DNA of 64,000 nt from an uncultured Eubacteriales bacterium (GTDB lineage: Bacteria; Bacillota; Clostridia; Christensenellales; UBA1242), in assembly GCA_900551855.1 (NCBI GenBank), contig URXM01000003.1, forward strand, positions 103,834 to 167,833, written 5' to 3'. Shown here piece by piece: positions 34,551-42,403 of this stretch. The notes beneath the pieces are model-generated. The model saw only the letters and a program-made list of their open reading frames with translations, searched no databases and was not told where the DNA came from. The translations under genes and the position numbers were made by a program. Numbering within the stretch: position 1 is the stretch's first letter; each line of letters starts with the position of its first letter.

Positions 34551-34639
34551 TTGCGTATTACCACTATATATAGTATTATGTATTGCATATTACTGGAACA
34601 TATTGTTATATTATGCAATAAAAATTTTTTGCATAATAC
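34551..34639. repeat. Array of TTGCATAATAC-family repeats
   Basis: Copies in alternating orientation: TTGCGTATTAC (34551-34561), TTGCATATTAC (34583-34593), ATATTATGCAA (34608-34618) and TTGCATAATAC (34629-34639). The last two form an inverted pair with a 10-nt gap. They end 12 nt before the -35 box of the PadR gene. Confidence 0.7.
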
Positions 34640-34650
34640 CTCAATTTTGT

Positions 34651-34679
34651 TTGACAAAATTTGTTTATGTATTTATAAT
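34651..34679 (+). promoter_or_regulatory. Consensus promoter of the PadR-family gene
   Basis: TTGACA (34651-34656), 17-nt spacer, TATAAT (34674-34679): a full sigma-A consensus, the strongest promoter seen in the window. Confidence 0.8.
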
Positions 34680-34701
34680 TTTCTATATAGGAGAATTGTA
34701 T

Positions 34702-36543
34702 ATGGCATTCAATTCAAATGGTCAAATTCAATATCTTGTTTTAGATAGTCTTTCATTTGGCTCAAAGTATGGTTTAGAAATAATAGAATTTATCTCCCAG
34801 AAGACTGGCGGAAGTTATATTATGAAAAAACCTACACTTTATTCTTGCTTAACAAGAATGGAGAAAAAAGGTTTGGTTTCTTCATCATATTGGGGAGAAA
34901 GCGAATTTGGTGGCAAAAGACACTACTACACCATAACAAACGAAGGTAAAAAGGTTTTAGAACAGCTTGCTCCTGAATTTGAAAATATGCAATATAAAAC
35001 AGAAGAAGACTCTTCTTCTACACCAGAAACAGAAAACAAGACTGTTCAAACTGAAAACGCTGTAAACGCAGAAGAAGAAACCCAAAACAAGCCAATCTTT
35101 TTGCAACAAGACAGCATTTTCAATATGGTTAAATCTGAAGAGACAAACACTCAATCAGCTAGTCAATCCATTGACGAAGAAGAAAGTGATGTTGTAGAAA
35201 ATCAAATTGATTTCTTCTCTTATCAATCACTACAACCTCCTGTTGTTGAAGACAATTACGAAACAGCAGAAGAAGTTTCAAACAATGCAGATCAAGAAGA
35301 AAGCACTGAAATCGTTGAAAATGCAGAAGAAAACAATGAACAAGATTTAGAGAAAATAAATTACTATCAAAATATACTCGAGACAAACAATTACCCTCAA
35401 CAAAACGAAGAGGATCACAAAGACGATGGGAAACTTCTTGATGCAGAAGAGAAGTTGACTTTAACCCCAATGCAAGAGGAACAAAACAGAAGACTTTATG
35501 ACACCTCAAGCGAACTTAAAAAATATAGAAAGAAAAAATCTTTCTCTGAAAATCAAATAGAAATGTCTGTTGTATATGAAAATGCAGAAGACAATAGAGA
35601 AATCCAAAAAGCCAGAATAGAACAGCTTAAACAATCTATGCTCAATGCAAGACAAAACGGATTTGACAATCTTCAACAACCTTCAACAAATGCTACAACA
35701 TCCCAAACAACAACTGACAACTCAGACAATTTCACATATAAGAAAGAAGAAATTGCTGAAGATGTTTTGAAAGATGAAGAGAAAAAGGATGATGCAATTT
35801 TTATAACCAACCCAAGAATGGACGAGAGTCAAATTCCTATTCAAAAGAAGATTACACCACCAAACATCGAAGTAAACATTTATGATGACAATCTCCCAGC
35901 TCCAAAAAGAGACAGCAATTTAGAGCCAACTTACAAAGATATGATGGCAAAATTGTTCGAACGCAAAAAAGAGAAAGAAAAGGCTAAAGCTGATGTAATC
36001 CCTCAAACAGAAGAGAGTCAAAACTATTCTGACATGGAAAGTTTTGCAGATTACAACACATTAAAGAAATACTATGCTGGACATGGAATAGATTTCAAAG
36101 AATATAGAAAAACTTCAGTTGAAAGAAATCACAACACAAACCTTCTCAAACTAATCAGTTCTACAATTTTGCTCCTGTTGTCAGGCATTGGTTGTGGCGT
36201 TTTGTATGGAATATTAAGTGCAGTTAATTTAATCAAATCAGGCACAACATTTATGTATTATACTCTCCCTATTTTGTTCTTGGTTTATTGCATCTATACT
36301 TTGATTGTTTTCAAAGTTTCCCCAAGCAAAAAGGCAGCCATTGTCTATAATGGTGTGATAAATTGGGCAGTATTTGTTCTTGCTTCAATAGTTGTGCTCA
36401 TTATAAACATAATTTGTGGCATGCAATACGAAACAATGAATCAATATTTAACTTCTTTGCTTGTCCCAATATATGGACTTTTGCTTGTTTTCCCAGTAAA
36501 TTATTACATCAAAAAAATTCTTTATAAAAAATTTGCAAAATAA
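34702..36543 (+). CDS. Membrane-anchored PadR-like winged-helix protein
   Basis: A 613-residue protein with an unusual layout. Residues 8-90 form a PadR-type winged helix (QYLVLDSLSFGSKYGLEII, YIMKKPTLYSCLTRMEKKGL, FGGKRHYYTITNEGKKVL). A long acidic, glutamine- and asparagine-rich region of low complexity follows (about 95-470). The C-terminus has four transmembrane helices (about 480-605, LKLISSTILLLLSGIGCGVLYG onward, quoted in part). ATG 34702 is chosen for GGAGAA 6 nt upstream and the consensus promoter; an upstream start lies in the repeat array. The layout suggests a membrane-tethered DNA-binding protein. Its signal and targets are unknown. Confidence 0.8.
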   Translation: MAFNSNGQIQYLVLDSLSFGSKYGLEIIEFISQKTGGSYIMKKPTLYSCLTRMEKKGLVSSSYWGESEFGGKRHYYTITNEGKKVLEQLAPEFENMQYKTEEDSSSTPETENKTVQTENAVNAEEETQNKPIFLQQDSIFNMVKSEETNTQSASQSIDEEESDVVENQIDFFSYQSLQPPVVEDNYETAEEVSNNADQEESTEIVENAEENNEQDLEKINYYQNILETNNYPQQNEEDHKDDGKLLDAEEKLTLTPMQEEQNRRLYDTSSELKKYRKKKSFSENQIEMSVVYENAEDNREIQKARIEQLKQSMLNARQNGFDNLQQPSTNATTSQTTTDNSDNFTYKKEEIAEDVLKDEEKKDDAIFITNPRMDESQIPIQKKITPPNIEVNIYDDNLPAPKRDSNLEPTYKDMMAKLFERKKEKEKAKADVIPQTEESQNYSDMESFADYNTLKKYYAGHGIDFKEYRKTSVERNHNTNLLKLISSTILLLLSGIGCGVLYGILSAVNLIKSGTTFMYYTLPILFLVYCIYTLIVFKVSPSKKAAIVYNGVINWAVFVLASIVVLIINIICGMQYETMNQYLTSLLVPIYGLLLVFPVNYYIKKILYKKFAK

Positions 36544-36578
36544 ATGAATAAAACAAAACTTTCGGTGCAAGATATTAG

Positions 36579-36672
36579 TAAGTTAAGATTTCACAAACAA
36601 TTTTATAAGTCTTAACTTAAAAAGTGAAAAGAGATATTTTAGTTCATAAGAACAAAACAATCATCTCTTTTC
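36579..36672. terminator. Terminator region between convergent genes
   Basis: Two hairpins: TAAGTTAAGA (36579-36588) with TCTTAACTTA (36610-36619), and GAAAAGAGAT (36626-36635) with ATCTCTTTTC (36663-36672), the latter enclosing a small GTTC/GAAC hairpin and followed by a T-rich tract on the plus strand. Confidence 0.65.
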
Positions 36673-36712
36673 TTTTTTATTCTCAAATACTCCCCCTCAC
36701 TTTACATAAAAA

Positions 36713-37324
36713 TTATTTTACTCTTTTTAATAGTTTGATTTTTTTGATAAGATATATTAGTAAGCTTATTGCTAAATAAATTCCTACAAACAGCAAAGAA
36801 AATAAAAACACATAAAACACAGAATTCTCAAAGAACAAACATATCAAAAGTATAGCCAAACACGAAAACAAATCTCCAATCAAGATTGAAATAAGTGCTT
36901 GCCATATTTTTAAATTTGTAAATCCTGCTATCACACTTCCAGAATATACCCCAGTCAAAGGAAGAGGAATAGCCACAAAAGTTGCAAGCAACAGACACTT
37001 TTGAAAAACAGACTTTCGCTCTCCAATCTTAACAAATTTGTTTTTGAATTTGTTTTGTATTTTTGTGACAAACTTTTCATATACAAATCCTGTTGTTTTA
37101 CTTTTTACAAATCTTGAAATCAAAATAACAAACAGAGCTGGGATCATGCTTCCAATAAAAGCACATAAAAATGCCAAGCCGGGAGAAAGAGCATTTTCTC
37201 CCCAAATTTGTTGAGCCATAGCAAAAGGAATAGCAACCTTGCTCTCCAAAGTAGGAATCATCGCCAATAACATTACAGCAAAGAAAACACATTCAGAAAA
37301 ATTTGATGAAATGAATTCAAGCAT
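36713..37324 (-). CDS. Putative small multidrug export family membrane protein
   Basis: A 203-residue integral membrane protein of the Sm_multidrug_ex family (PF06695). Typical parts: MIPTLESKVAIPFAMAQ, LAFLCAFIGSMIPALFVIL, a cytoplasmic basic loop, then VAIPLPLTGVYSGSVIAGF and further helices (LISILIGDLFSCLAILLI). Five or six helices are visible. Despite the name, transport of drugs is not proven for this family; it is distantly related to DedA proteins. ATGGAG ribosome site. It lies between recN and the PadR gene and is not part of the usual recN-spoIVB pair. Confidence 0.8.
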   Translation of the reverse strand: MLEFISSNFSECVFFAVMLLAMIPTLESKVAIPFAMAQQIWGENALSPGLAFLCAFIGSMIPALFVILISRFVKSKTTGFVYEKFVTKIQNKFKNKFVKIGERKSVFQKCLLLATFVAIPLPLTGVYSGSVIAGFTNLKIWQALISILIGDLFSCLAILLICLFFENSVFYVFLFSLLFVGIYLAISLLIYLIKKIKLLKRVK

Positions 37325-37469
37325 AGGACAAACTCCATTCTATAACATTATATGAATGATATGTTTTTATAATGATAAACGCCTACAAAGTCTTCAACAT
37401 CACAAAATAAAAAACAAGACACCAAATTTGGCATCTTGTATATTTTAAAATAGTTATTTATTTATAACT

Positions 37470-39128
37470 TTATTGCAAATTAAAAAGCTTCTTTGCATGT
37501 TCTATTGCGGTAGTTGAAACATCTTTCCCGCCATCAATAAGTCTAGCCACTTCATAAACAGCTTGATTTGTATCAAGACTATAAACTGTTGATATTGTGT
37601 TGTTATCAACAACCTGTTTTTCTACAAGCAAAAATGCATTTGCTTTTGCTGCCACAACTGGAGTGTGAGTGATACAAATGATTTGTGTATATTTAGAAAT
37701 ATTCTCAAGCTTTTCAGCTAATCTACCTGCTGTATGTCCACTTATACCTGAGTCGATTTCATCGAAAACTACAGTTTGAACATTCTCTTTATCAAGCATA
37801 ACATTTTTGAATGCAAGCAATAATCTTGACAATTCACCACCCGATGCAGTTTTATGTAAATCTTTAATCTCTTGTCCTTTGTTTGCAGAGAACATAAATT
37901 TAACGCTGTCTACACCCTTTGCTGTGCATTCGGTCTCTTCAAATGAAACCTCAAAATTTGTCCCCTTCATTTCCAAATCTTCAAGTTGTTTTGTCAACTG
38001 CTCTTCAAGCAATTTTGCATATTTCTTTCTAACTTGAGTCAACTCCATAGAGACTTGTTTCAATGCTCTTTGTTTTTCATCTAATTCTTTTTGAAGTTTA
38101 TCCAAAGTAAATTGACTGTTTTCCAATTCGTCTAATTGATTTTTACACTTATCAAGATATTGCAATATATCATCAATAGTTTTTCCATATTTTTTTGATA
38201 AGTTTTTGATCAAATCAAGTCTAGCATCAATCTTTTCAAGTTCTTTTGAATCAAAATCAGTATTTTGCTTGATAGACTCAAGAGAGTCAACTACATCTTT
38301 AATCTCATAATAACAATTTTCTATTCTGTCTCTGCAATTGTCTATGTCTTTAAAGTTAGAAAAGCCAGACAAAGAATTTTTTGCTTCGTATAACAGAGCA
38401 GAAGCATTCTCTCTTTGAGAATCAAGTTTATCCAAAGCTTCACAAACTTTCTCAAAAATGTTTTCAGCAGAAGACATAAAATCAAGCTTCTCTTTAAGTT
38501 CAACATCCTCTCCTGGAACTAAATTTGCGTTTTCAATCTCATTGATTTGAAATTCTAACAGATCTTTTGTCCTTTCTCTTTCAAGCTCATTTCCACCCAA
38601 AGCCTTAATCTTCTTTTCCGTTTCTTTCACATCTTGAAACAAAGCTTCAACTCTTGTTTTTATTTTTGATACTTCTTCTCCAGCAAATTTGTCGAGTAAA
38701 GCCAAATGATTGTTTACATTCAACAATCCAACACTGTCATGCTGACCACAAAAATCAACCATAGACTCAGAGAAATCTTTAAGCATTTTTGCTGTGGCAG
38801 GATATCCGTTTATTTTTATAGACGATTTACCATCGGTATTTAGAGTTCTGGTAATAATGAGTTCATCATCAAAATCAATGTCCATTTCTTCCAAAAATTT
38901 CTTTTCTTGTTGAGAAAGGTTTGTAAAAACGGCGTCAACTCTTAAAGAGTTCTCTCCAGAACGAATAAGATTTTTGTCAGCCTTCACCCCCAAAGAGAAA
39001 TTAAGTGCATCTATAATGATACTTTTACCTGCACCAGACTGTCCAAGTATGCAATTAAATCCTTTTTGAAAATCTATAGTTTGCTTTTTAATTAAAGCAA
39101 CATTATTAAGAGAGAGAGAAGCTAACAT
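37470..39128 (-). CDS. recN: DNA repair protein RecN
   Basis: RecN, an SMC-like ATPase that gathers broken DNA ends. The 552 residues show Walker A (FNCILGQSGAGKSIIIDALN), a long coiled-coil middle (about 150-370), the ABC signature (TASGGELSRLLLAFKNVM) and Walker B (TVVFDEIDSGISGHTAGRLA). GGGGTA ribosome site. It lies 66 nt after argR, the usual argR-recN order. In Bacillus spoIVB follows directly; here three genes intervene. Confidence 0.95.
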   Translation of the reverse strand: MLASLSLNNVALIKKQTIDFQKGFNCILGQSGAGKSIIIDALNFSLGVKADKNLIRSGENSLRVDAVFTNLSQQEKKFLEEMDIDFDDELIITRTLNTDGKSSIKINGYPATAKMLKDFSESMVDFCGQHDSVGLLNVNNHLALLDKFAGEEVSKIKTRVEALFQDVKETEKKIKALGGNELERERTKDLLEFQINEIENANLVPGEDVELKEKLDFMSSAENIFEKVCEALDKLDSQRENASALLYEAKNSLSGFSNFKDIDNCRDRIENCYYEIKDVVDSLESIKQNTDFDSKELEKIDARLDLIKNLSKKYGKTIDDILQYLDKCKNQLDELENSQFTLDKLQKELDEKQRALKQVSMELTQVRKKYAKLLEEQLTKQLEDLEMKGTNFEVSFEETECTAKGVDSVKFMFSANKGQEIKDLHKTASGGELSRLLLAFKNVMLDKENVQTVVFDEIDSGISGHTAGRLAEKLENISKYTQIICITHTPVVAAKANAFLLVEKQVVDNNTISTVYSLDTNQAVYEVARLIDGGKDVSTTAIEHAKKLFNLQ

Positions 39129-39194
39129 TAAACATACCCCAATAAATTTTAATTATAAAAGAGGCTACAATTTTGCCTCTTATTTTCTGAAATA

Positions 39195-39647
39195 TTATAA
39201 CATAAGTTGATTTAAAGTTACAACTGCTTCGCTGGCAAAAGTTGTTGAAGGGAAAGCGAGCATAACAGTATCATCACCATAGGTCGCACCCATAAGTTCA
39301 TTTAAATTGAGTTTATCAATAAATGAACAAACACTGACACCCATTCCCTTGATTGTTTTTACAATAACCAAATTCAAAGCTGATTTAACAGAGATGACAC
39401 ATTCTTTAAAAATATTTATGTATTTGTTTGAAACGACTTGTTGTTCAGAACCAAGAATAGCATATTTATATTTTCCAGAACTGCTCAAGATTTTTGTCAA
39501 ACCAAGTTCTTTTATATCACGAGAAATAGTTGCCTGAGTAATATCAAAATTTGCATTTTTCAATTCTCTTGCCAACTCGTCTTGAGTTTCAATTTCTTTA
39601 GTTGAGATCAATTCCAAAATTTTTGATTGTCTAGAACTTCTTGCCAT
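39195..39647 (-). CDS. argR: Arginine repressor ArgR
   Basis: ArgR/AhrC, the arginine-dependent hexameric repressor and activator of arginine metabolism. The 150 residues have an N-terminal winged helix (SRQSKILELISTKEIETQDEL, ITQATISRDIKELGL, quoted in part) and a C-terminal oligomerisation domain with the arginine-binding GATYGDDTVMLAFPS. ATG 39647 is chosen for GGAG 7 nt upstream and for the family start MARSSRQ. Two ARG-box-like sites lie upstream, so it probably controls itself. No arg genes are in the window. Confidence 0.94.
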   Translation of the reverse strand: MARSSRQSKILELISTKEIETQDELARELKNANFDITQATISRDIKELGLTKILSSSGKYKYAILGSEQQVVSNKYINIFKECVISVKSALNLVIVKTIKGMGVSVCSFIDKLNLNELMGATYGDDTVMLAFPSTTFASEAVVTLNQLML

Positions 39648-39715
39648 TTCAAACTCCTTCAATCGCTACGCTCCGCTAAATTACGCATGTGTAGCGTTTT
39701 ATGCATAAATATAAA

Positions 39716-39731
39716 TTTATGTTTATTCATG
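39716..39731 (-). promoter_or_regulatory. ARG-box-like site, argR proximal
   Basis: The minus strand reads CATGAATAAACATAAA, about three mismatches from an ARG box (AWTGAATAWWWATWCA). It lies 69 nt upstream of the argR start. Confidence 0.4.
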
Positions 39732-39779
39732 CATTTTTGATTATTATACATTAAAATTTATAAATATGCAAGTGATTTT

Positions 39780-39795
39780 TGTATATTTATTCACT
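39780..39795 (-). promoter_or_regulatory. ARG box, argR distal
   Basis: The minus strand reads AGTGAATAAATATACA, one mismatch from the ARG-box consensus AWTGAATAWWWATWCA. Confidence 0.6.
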
Positions 39796-39969
39796 CATTT
39801 TTTATAAAAATATACATTTTTGCAAGTTTATAAAAATGAAATTTATAATTATAAATCAATATACATTTAAAAAAAACTCCAAAATCACACCCTACTTCAA
39901 ATGCAATTATAAATATAATAATATAGACTCCCGCCACCTTCAACAAAGAGTGCCATTTTTATCAATAAA

Positions 39970-39994
39970 AATAAAAAAGACAGCCTACGCTGTC
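39970..39994 (-). terminator. Second terminator after thiI
   Basis: Minus-strand GACAGC (39989-39994), loop GTAG, GCTGTC (39979-39984), then a T-tract (39978-39970). Confidence 0.75.
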
Positions 39995-40011
39995 GTTCAA
40001 TGAATTGATAA

Positions 40012-40040
40012 CAAAAAAGTCTATAAAAAATTTATAGACT
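40012..40040 (-). terminator. First terminator of the pheS-thiI-side transcript
   Basis: AGTCTATAAA (40018-40027) and TTTATAGACT (40031-40040) with a 3-nt loop; the minus-strand T-tract is 40018-40013. It overlaps the thiI stop codon. Confidence 0.75.
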
Positions 40041-41202
40041 AATAATTGTTTATTTCAATAATCTCTTCACCCTTCAAAGCATCATCAACAAGTTTTTCTA
40101 TGTCAAGATTCTTCTCTAAAAATTCTGCTCTTTTGATAGTTGGTCTAATTACAGGGTTCTTTGGCAAGAAAACAGTGCAACAATCTTCATAAGGCAAAAT
40201 AGAAGTTTCATAAGTCCCTATCTTTCTTGAGATATCCATAATCTCTTCTTTGTCAAAAGCGATTACAGGTCTAAACACAGGAAGGTTTACAACTGCATTT
40301 GTGACCGTCATACTTTGCATAGTTTGGCTAGCCACTTGTCCAAGACTCTCACCCGTCACTATTGCTCCCAAATTGTTTGCCATGCAAATGCGTTGAGCAA
40401 TTCTCATCATAATTCTTCTCATAATAGTGATCATATATTCTGGATCACAATTTTTGTGAATTTGTTCTTGGATTTCAGTAAAAGATACAATATGCAATTT
40501 GATCTTCCCGCAATATTTAGATATCAAATTTGCAAGCTCAATAACCTTCTCTTTTGCTTGAACACTTGTATAAGGATAAGAATGGAAATGAACCGCCTCT
40601 AAAGCCAAACCCCTTTTAGACATCAAGTAACCAGCAACAGGACTGTCAATACCACCAGACAATAACAACAATCCTTTACCAGCACTACCAAGAGGAAGTC
40701 CACCAGCACAGTGCAACAAATTCTTATATATATAAGTTTTGTTGTTTACTCTTATTTCAACAAAGATGGTTAATTCTGGAGTATATAGATCAACTTTCAA
40801 ATCTGGATTAGAATCTAAAACAATGCCACCCAAATATTTTTCAAGATCCATAGATTTCATAGGAAAAGTTTTATCGGCTCTTTTTACTTCAACTTTAAAA
40901 GTTTTAAACCCAGAAAAGTCTAATTCGCAAATTTCTTCTTTTATATTATCCAAAGAAGTTTCGATTTCCAAGGCAGAAGCAATACCAATCAATCCAAACA
41001 CCATCTGCAATCTTGAAACGATTTCCTCTTCCATCTCAACAGAAAAATCAGAAACAATAAGTCTCCCTTGAGTTTCTGTCAAAACACAATCTATACCTTT
41101 CAATTTTAAAACGATGTTGTTTTTAAGCTGTTTCAAAAATTCTCTTCTGTTTCTCCCCTTTAAAAACAACTCTCCAAATTTAAGCATTAAAACTTTTTTC
41201 AT
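40039..41202 (-). CDS. thiI: tRNA 4-thiouridine synthase ThiI
   Basis: ThiI makes 4-thiouridine in tRNA and, in some bacteria, helps thiazole synthesis. The 387 residues include a ferredoxin-like/THUMP N-terminal region (KFGELFLKGRNRREFLKQL) and the PP-loop ATPase (LLLSGGIDSPVAGYLMSKRG), then ATTIMRRIMMRIAQ-like and TGESLGQVASQTMQSM motifs. There is no C-terminal rhodanese domain, as in other Bacillota, where the partner desulfurase gives sulfur directly to the PP-loop domain. It follows that desulfurase gene by 1 nt. AAGGGTG ribosome site. Confidence 0.95.
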   Translation of the reverse strand: MKKVLMLKFGELFLKGRNRREFLKQLKNNIVLKLKGIDCVLTETQGRLIVSDFSVEMEEEIVSRLQMVFGLIGIASALEIETSLDNIKEEICELDFSGFKTFKVEVKRADKTFPMKSMDLEKYLGGIVLDSNPDLKVDLYTPELTIFVEIRVNNKTYIYKNLLHCAGGLPLGSAGKGLLLLSGGIDSPVAGYLMSKRGLALEAVHFHSYPYTSVQAKEKVIELANLISKYCGKIKLHIVSFTEIQEQIHKNCDPEYMITIMRRIMMRIAQRICMANNLGAIVTGESLGQVASQTMQSMTVTNAVVNLPVFRPVIAFDKEEIMDISRKIGTYETSILPYEDCCTVFLPKNPVIRPTIKRAEFLEKNLDIEKLVDDALKGEEIIEINNY

Positions 41203-41203
41203 A

Positions 41204-42325
41204 CTATGACACCCTTTGTTTAATGTTTTTATAAACTTTTACAATAATATTTCCAGCCTCTTCAATTTCTTCCAAAGATTGATAAGCATTAAAGCTTATT
41301 CTAACACTAGAAATTATATCATCTTTAGAGATTCCAATCTTTTCAAGAATACGATTCCCCGCTTTTTTAGAAGAACAAGCACTTCCAAGTCCAACAATAA
41401 CTCCATTCTCATTTAAAGCATGAAGCATTGTCTCTCCCTTCACGCCAAAGAATATTAAACTTTCAATATAAGGAGAACCACCGAAATCAAGGACTTTAAT
41501 CCCTTCACACTTTCCTACAACATCATTAAATTTTTCTCTCAACTCTTTTGTATGTGCAAAGTTTTTATTTACATCAATAAGTTCAACCGCTTTTTTGAAT
41601 TGCATAATACCAGAAACATTTTCCGTCCCAGATCTCAGACCATATTGCTGCCCTCCACCTTGATACAATTCTTTCAAAGCACCCTTATTTTTTACATAAA
41701 GACCCGCAATTCCCTTTGGTCCATGAATTTTGTGAGCACTGAAAGAATACAAATCAATGCTTGTCTTTTGCATAGAAAAAGGGATTTTCATAAAACCTTG
41801 AACACCATCTACATGAAGTATAGCTCTTGGACAATATTTATCTTTCAATTTTGAAATAGCAGTCAAATCATTGATAGCACCTGTCTCATTGCTTACATGC
41901 ATTATGCTTATCAATCTTGTTTTTTCATTCAAAGCAGCTTCAAGAGCATTCAAATCTACCTTTCCTTGACTGTCAAGAGGAATAAATTTGACTTTATATC
42001 CATCCAATTCCAACTTTTTTGCAACATTATAAACAGATGGATGTTCTCCTTCAGAAAAAACATATTCCCAATCACCATTTCTAAGACTACCCTTTGTTGC
42101 CAAATTGTTGCTTTCAGTAGCACAGCCAGTAAACAAAACATTCCCAACATTTGCACCCAATTTTTGCAAAAAGTATTTTTCAACGTCAGAAATTCTTTTA
42201 GAAACTTCCATAGATTCTACAGAAAGTGCAGAAGGATTGAAAAATCTATCACAAGAAAATTCACGATGAACATCTACACATTCATCAAACATTTTGGTTG
42301 TTCCAGCATTATCAAGATAAATCAT
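41204..42325 (-). CDS. Cysteine desulfurase paired with ThiI (NifZ-like)
   Basis: A 373-residue PLP-dependent desulfurase of the IscS/NifS superfamily. N-terminus MIYLDNAGTTKMFDECVDV; PLP lysine in SFSAHKIHGPKGIAGLYVK; GLRSGTENVSGIMQF; catalytic cysteine in VGLGSACSSKKAGNRIL. The direct coupling to thiI mirrors nifZ-thiI in Bacillus, where the desulfurase is dedicated to s4U. It lies 78 nt after pheT, across an inverted repeat. A TTGCATAATAC copy occurs inside its coding region (41600-41610, encoding part of SGIMQF), probably by chance. AAAGGAGAG ribosome site. Confidence 0.92.
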   Translation of the reverse strand: MIYLDNAGTTKMFDECVDVHREFSCDRFFNPSALSVESMEVSKRISDVEKYFLQKLGANVGNVLFTGCATESNNLATKGSLRNGDWEYVFSEGEHPSVYNVAKKLELDGYKVKFIPLDSQGKVDLNALEAALNEKTRLISIMHVSNETGAINDLTAISKLKDKYCPRAILHVDGVQGFMKIPFSMQKTSIDLYSFSAHKIHGPKGIAGLYVKNKGALKELYQGGGQQYGLRSGTENVSGIMQFKKAVELIDVNKNFAHTKELREKFNDVVGKCEGIKVLDFGGSPYIESLIFFGVKGETMLHALNENGVIVGLGSACSSKKAGNRILEKIGISKDDIISSVRISFNAYQSLEEIEEAGNIIVKVYKNIKQRVS

Positions 42326-42348
42326 AACTCTCCTTTATACAATATATA

Positions 42349-42381
42349 GTGTGTTATGCAAAACAATATTGCATAACACAC
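42349..42381. repeat. Perfect 13-bp inverted repeat between pheT and the desulfurase
   Basis: GTGTGTTATGCAA (42349-42361) and TTGCATAACACAC (42369-42381) are exact inverses across 7 nt. It is the cleanest member of the dispersed family and has no T-tract. Confidence 0.8.
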
Positions 42382-42403
42382 ACAATAAATACCAATTATA
42401 TAA

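Larger units (their letters stand above)
39648..40038. other. Gene-free spacer upstream of argR
   Basis: A 391-nt spacer, very AT-rich. It holds the two ARG-box-like sites and, at the thiI side, two minus-strand terminators. An imperfect CGCTAC/GTAGCG inverted repeat lies next to the argR start (39664-39696). No coding sequence is supported. Confidence 0.6.

Noticed and set aside
34551..34639. Possible dif site for the Xer recombinase in the TTGCATAATAC repeats
   Set aside because: The arms recall XerC/XerD half-sites, but no pair has the required 6-nt (or so) spacing in the right orientation, and the copies are many rather than one per chromosome.
41600..41610. TTGCATAATAC copy inside the thiI-linked desulfurase gene
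   Set aside because: It encodes part of a conserved GIMQF stretch, is not paired with an inverse copy, and is best taken as chance.
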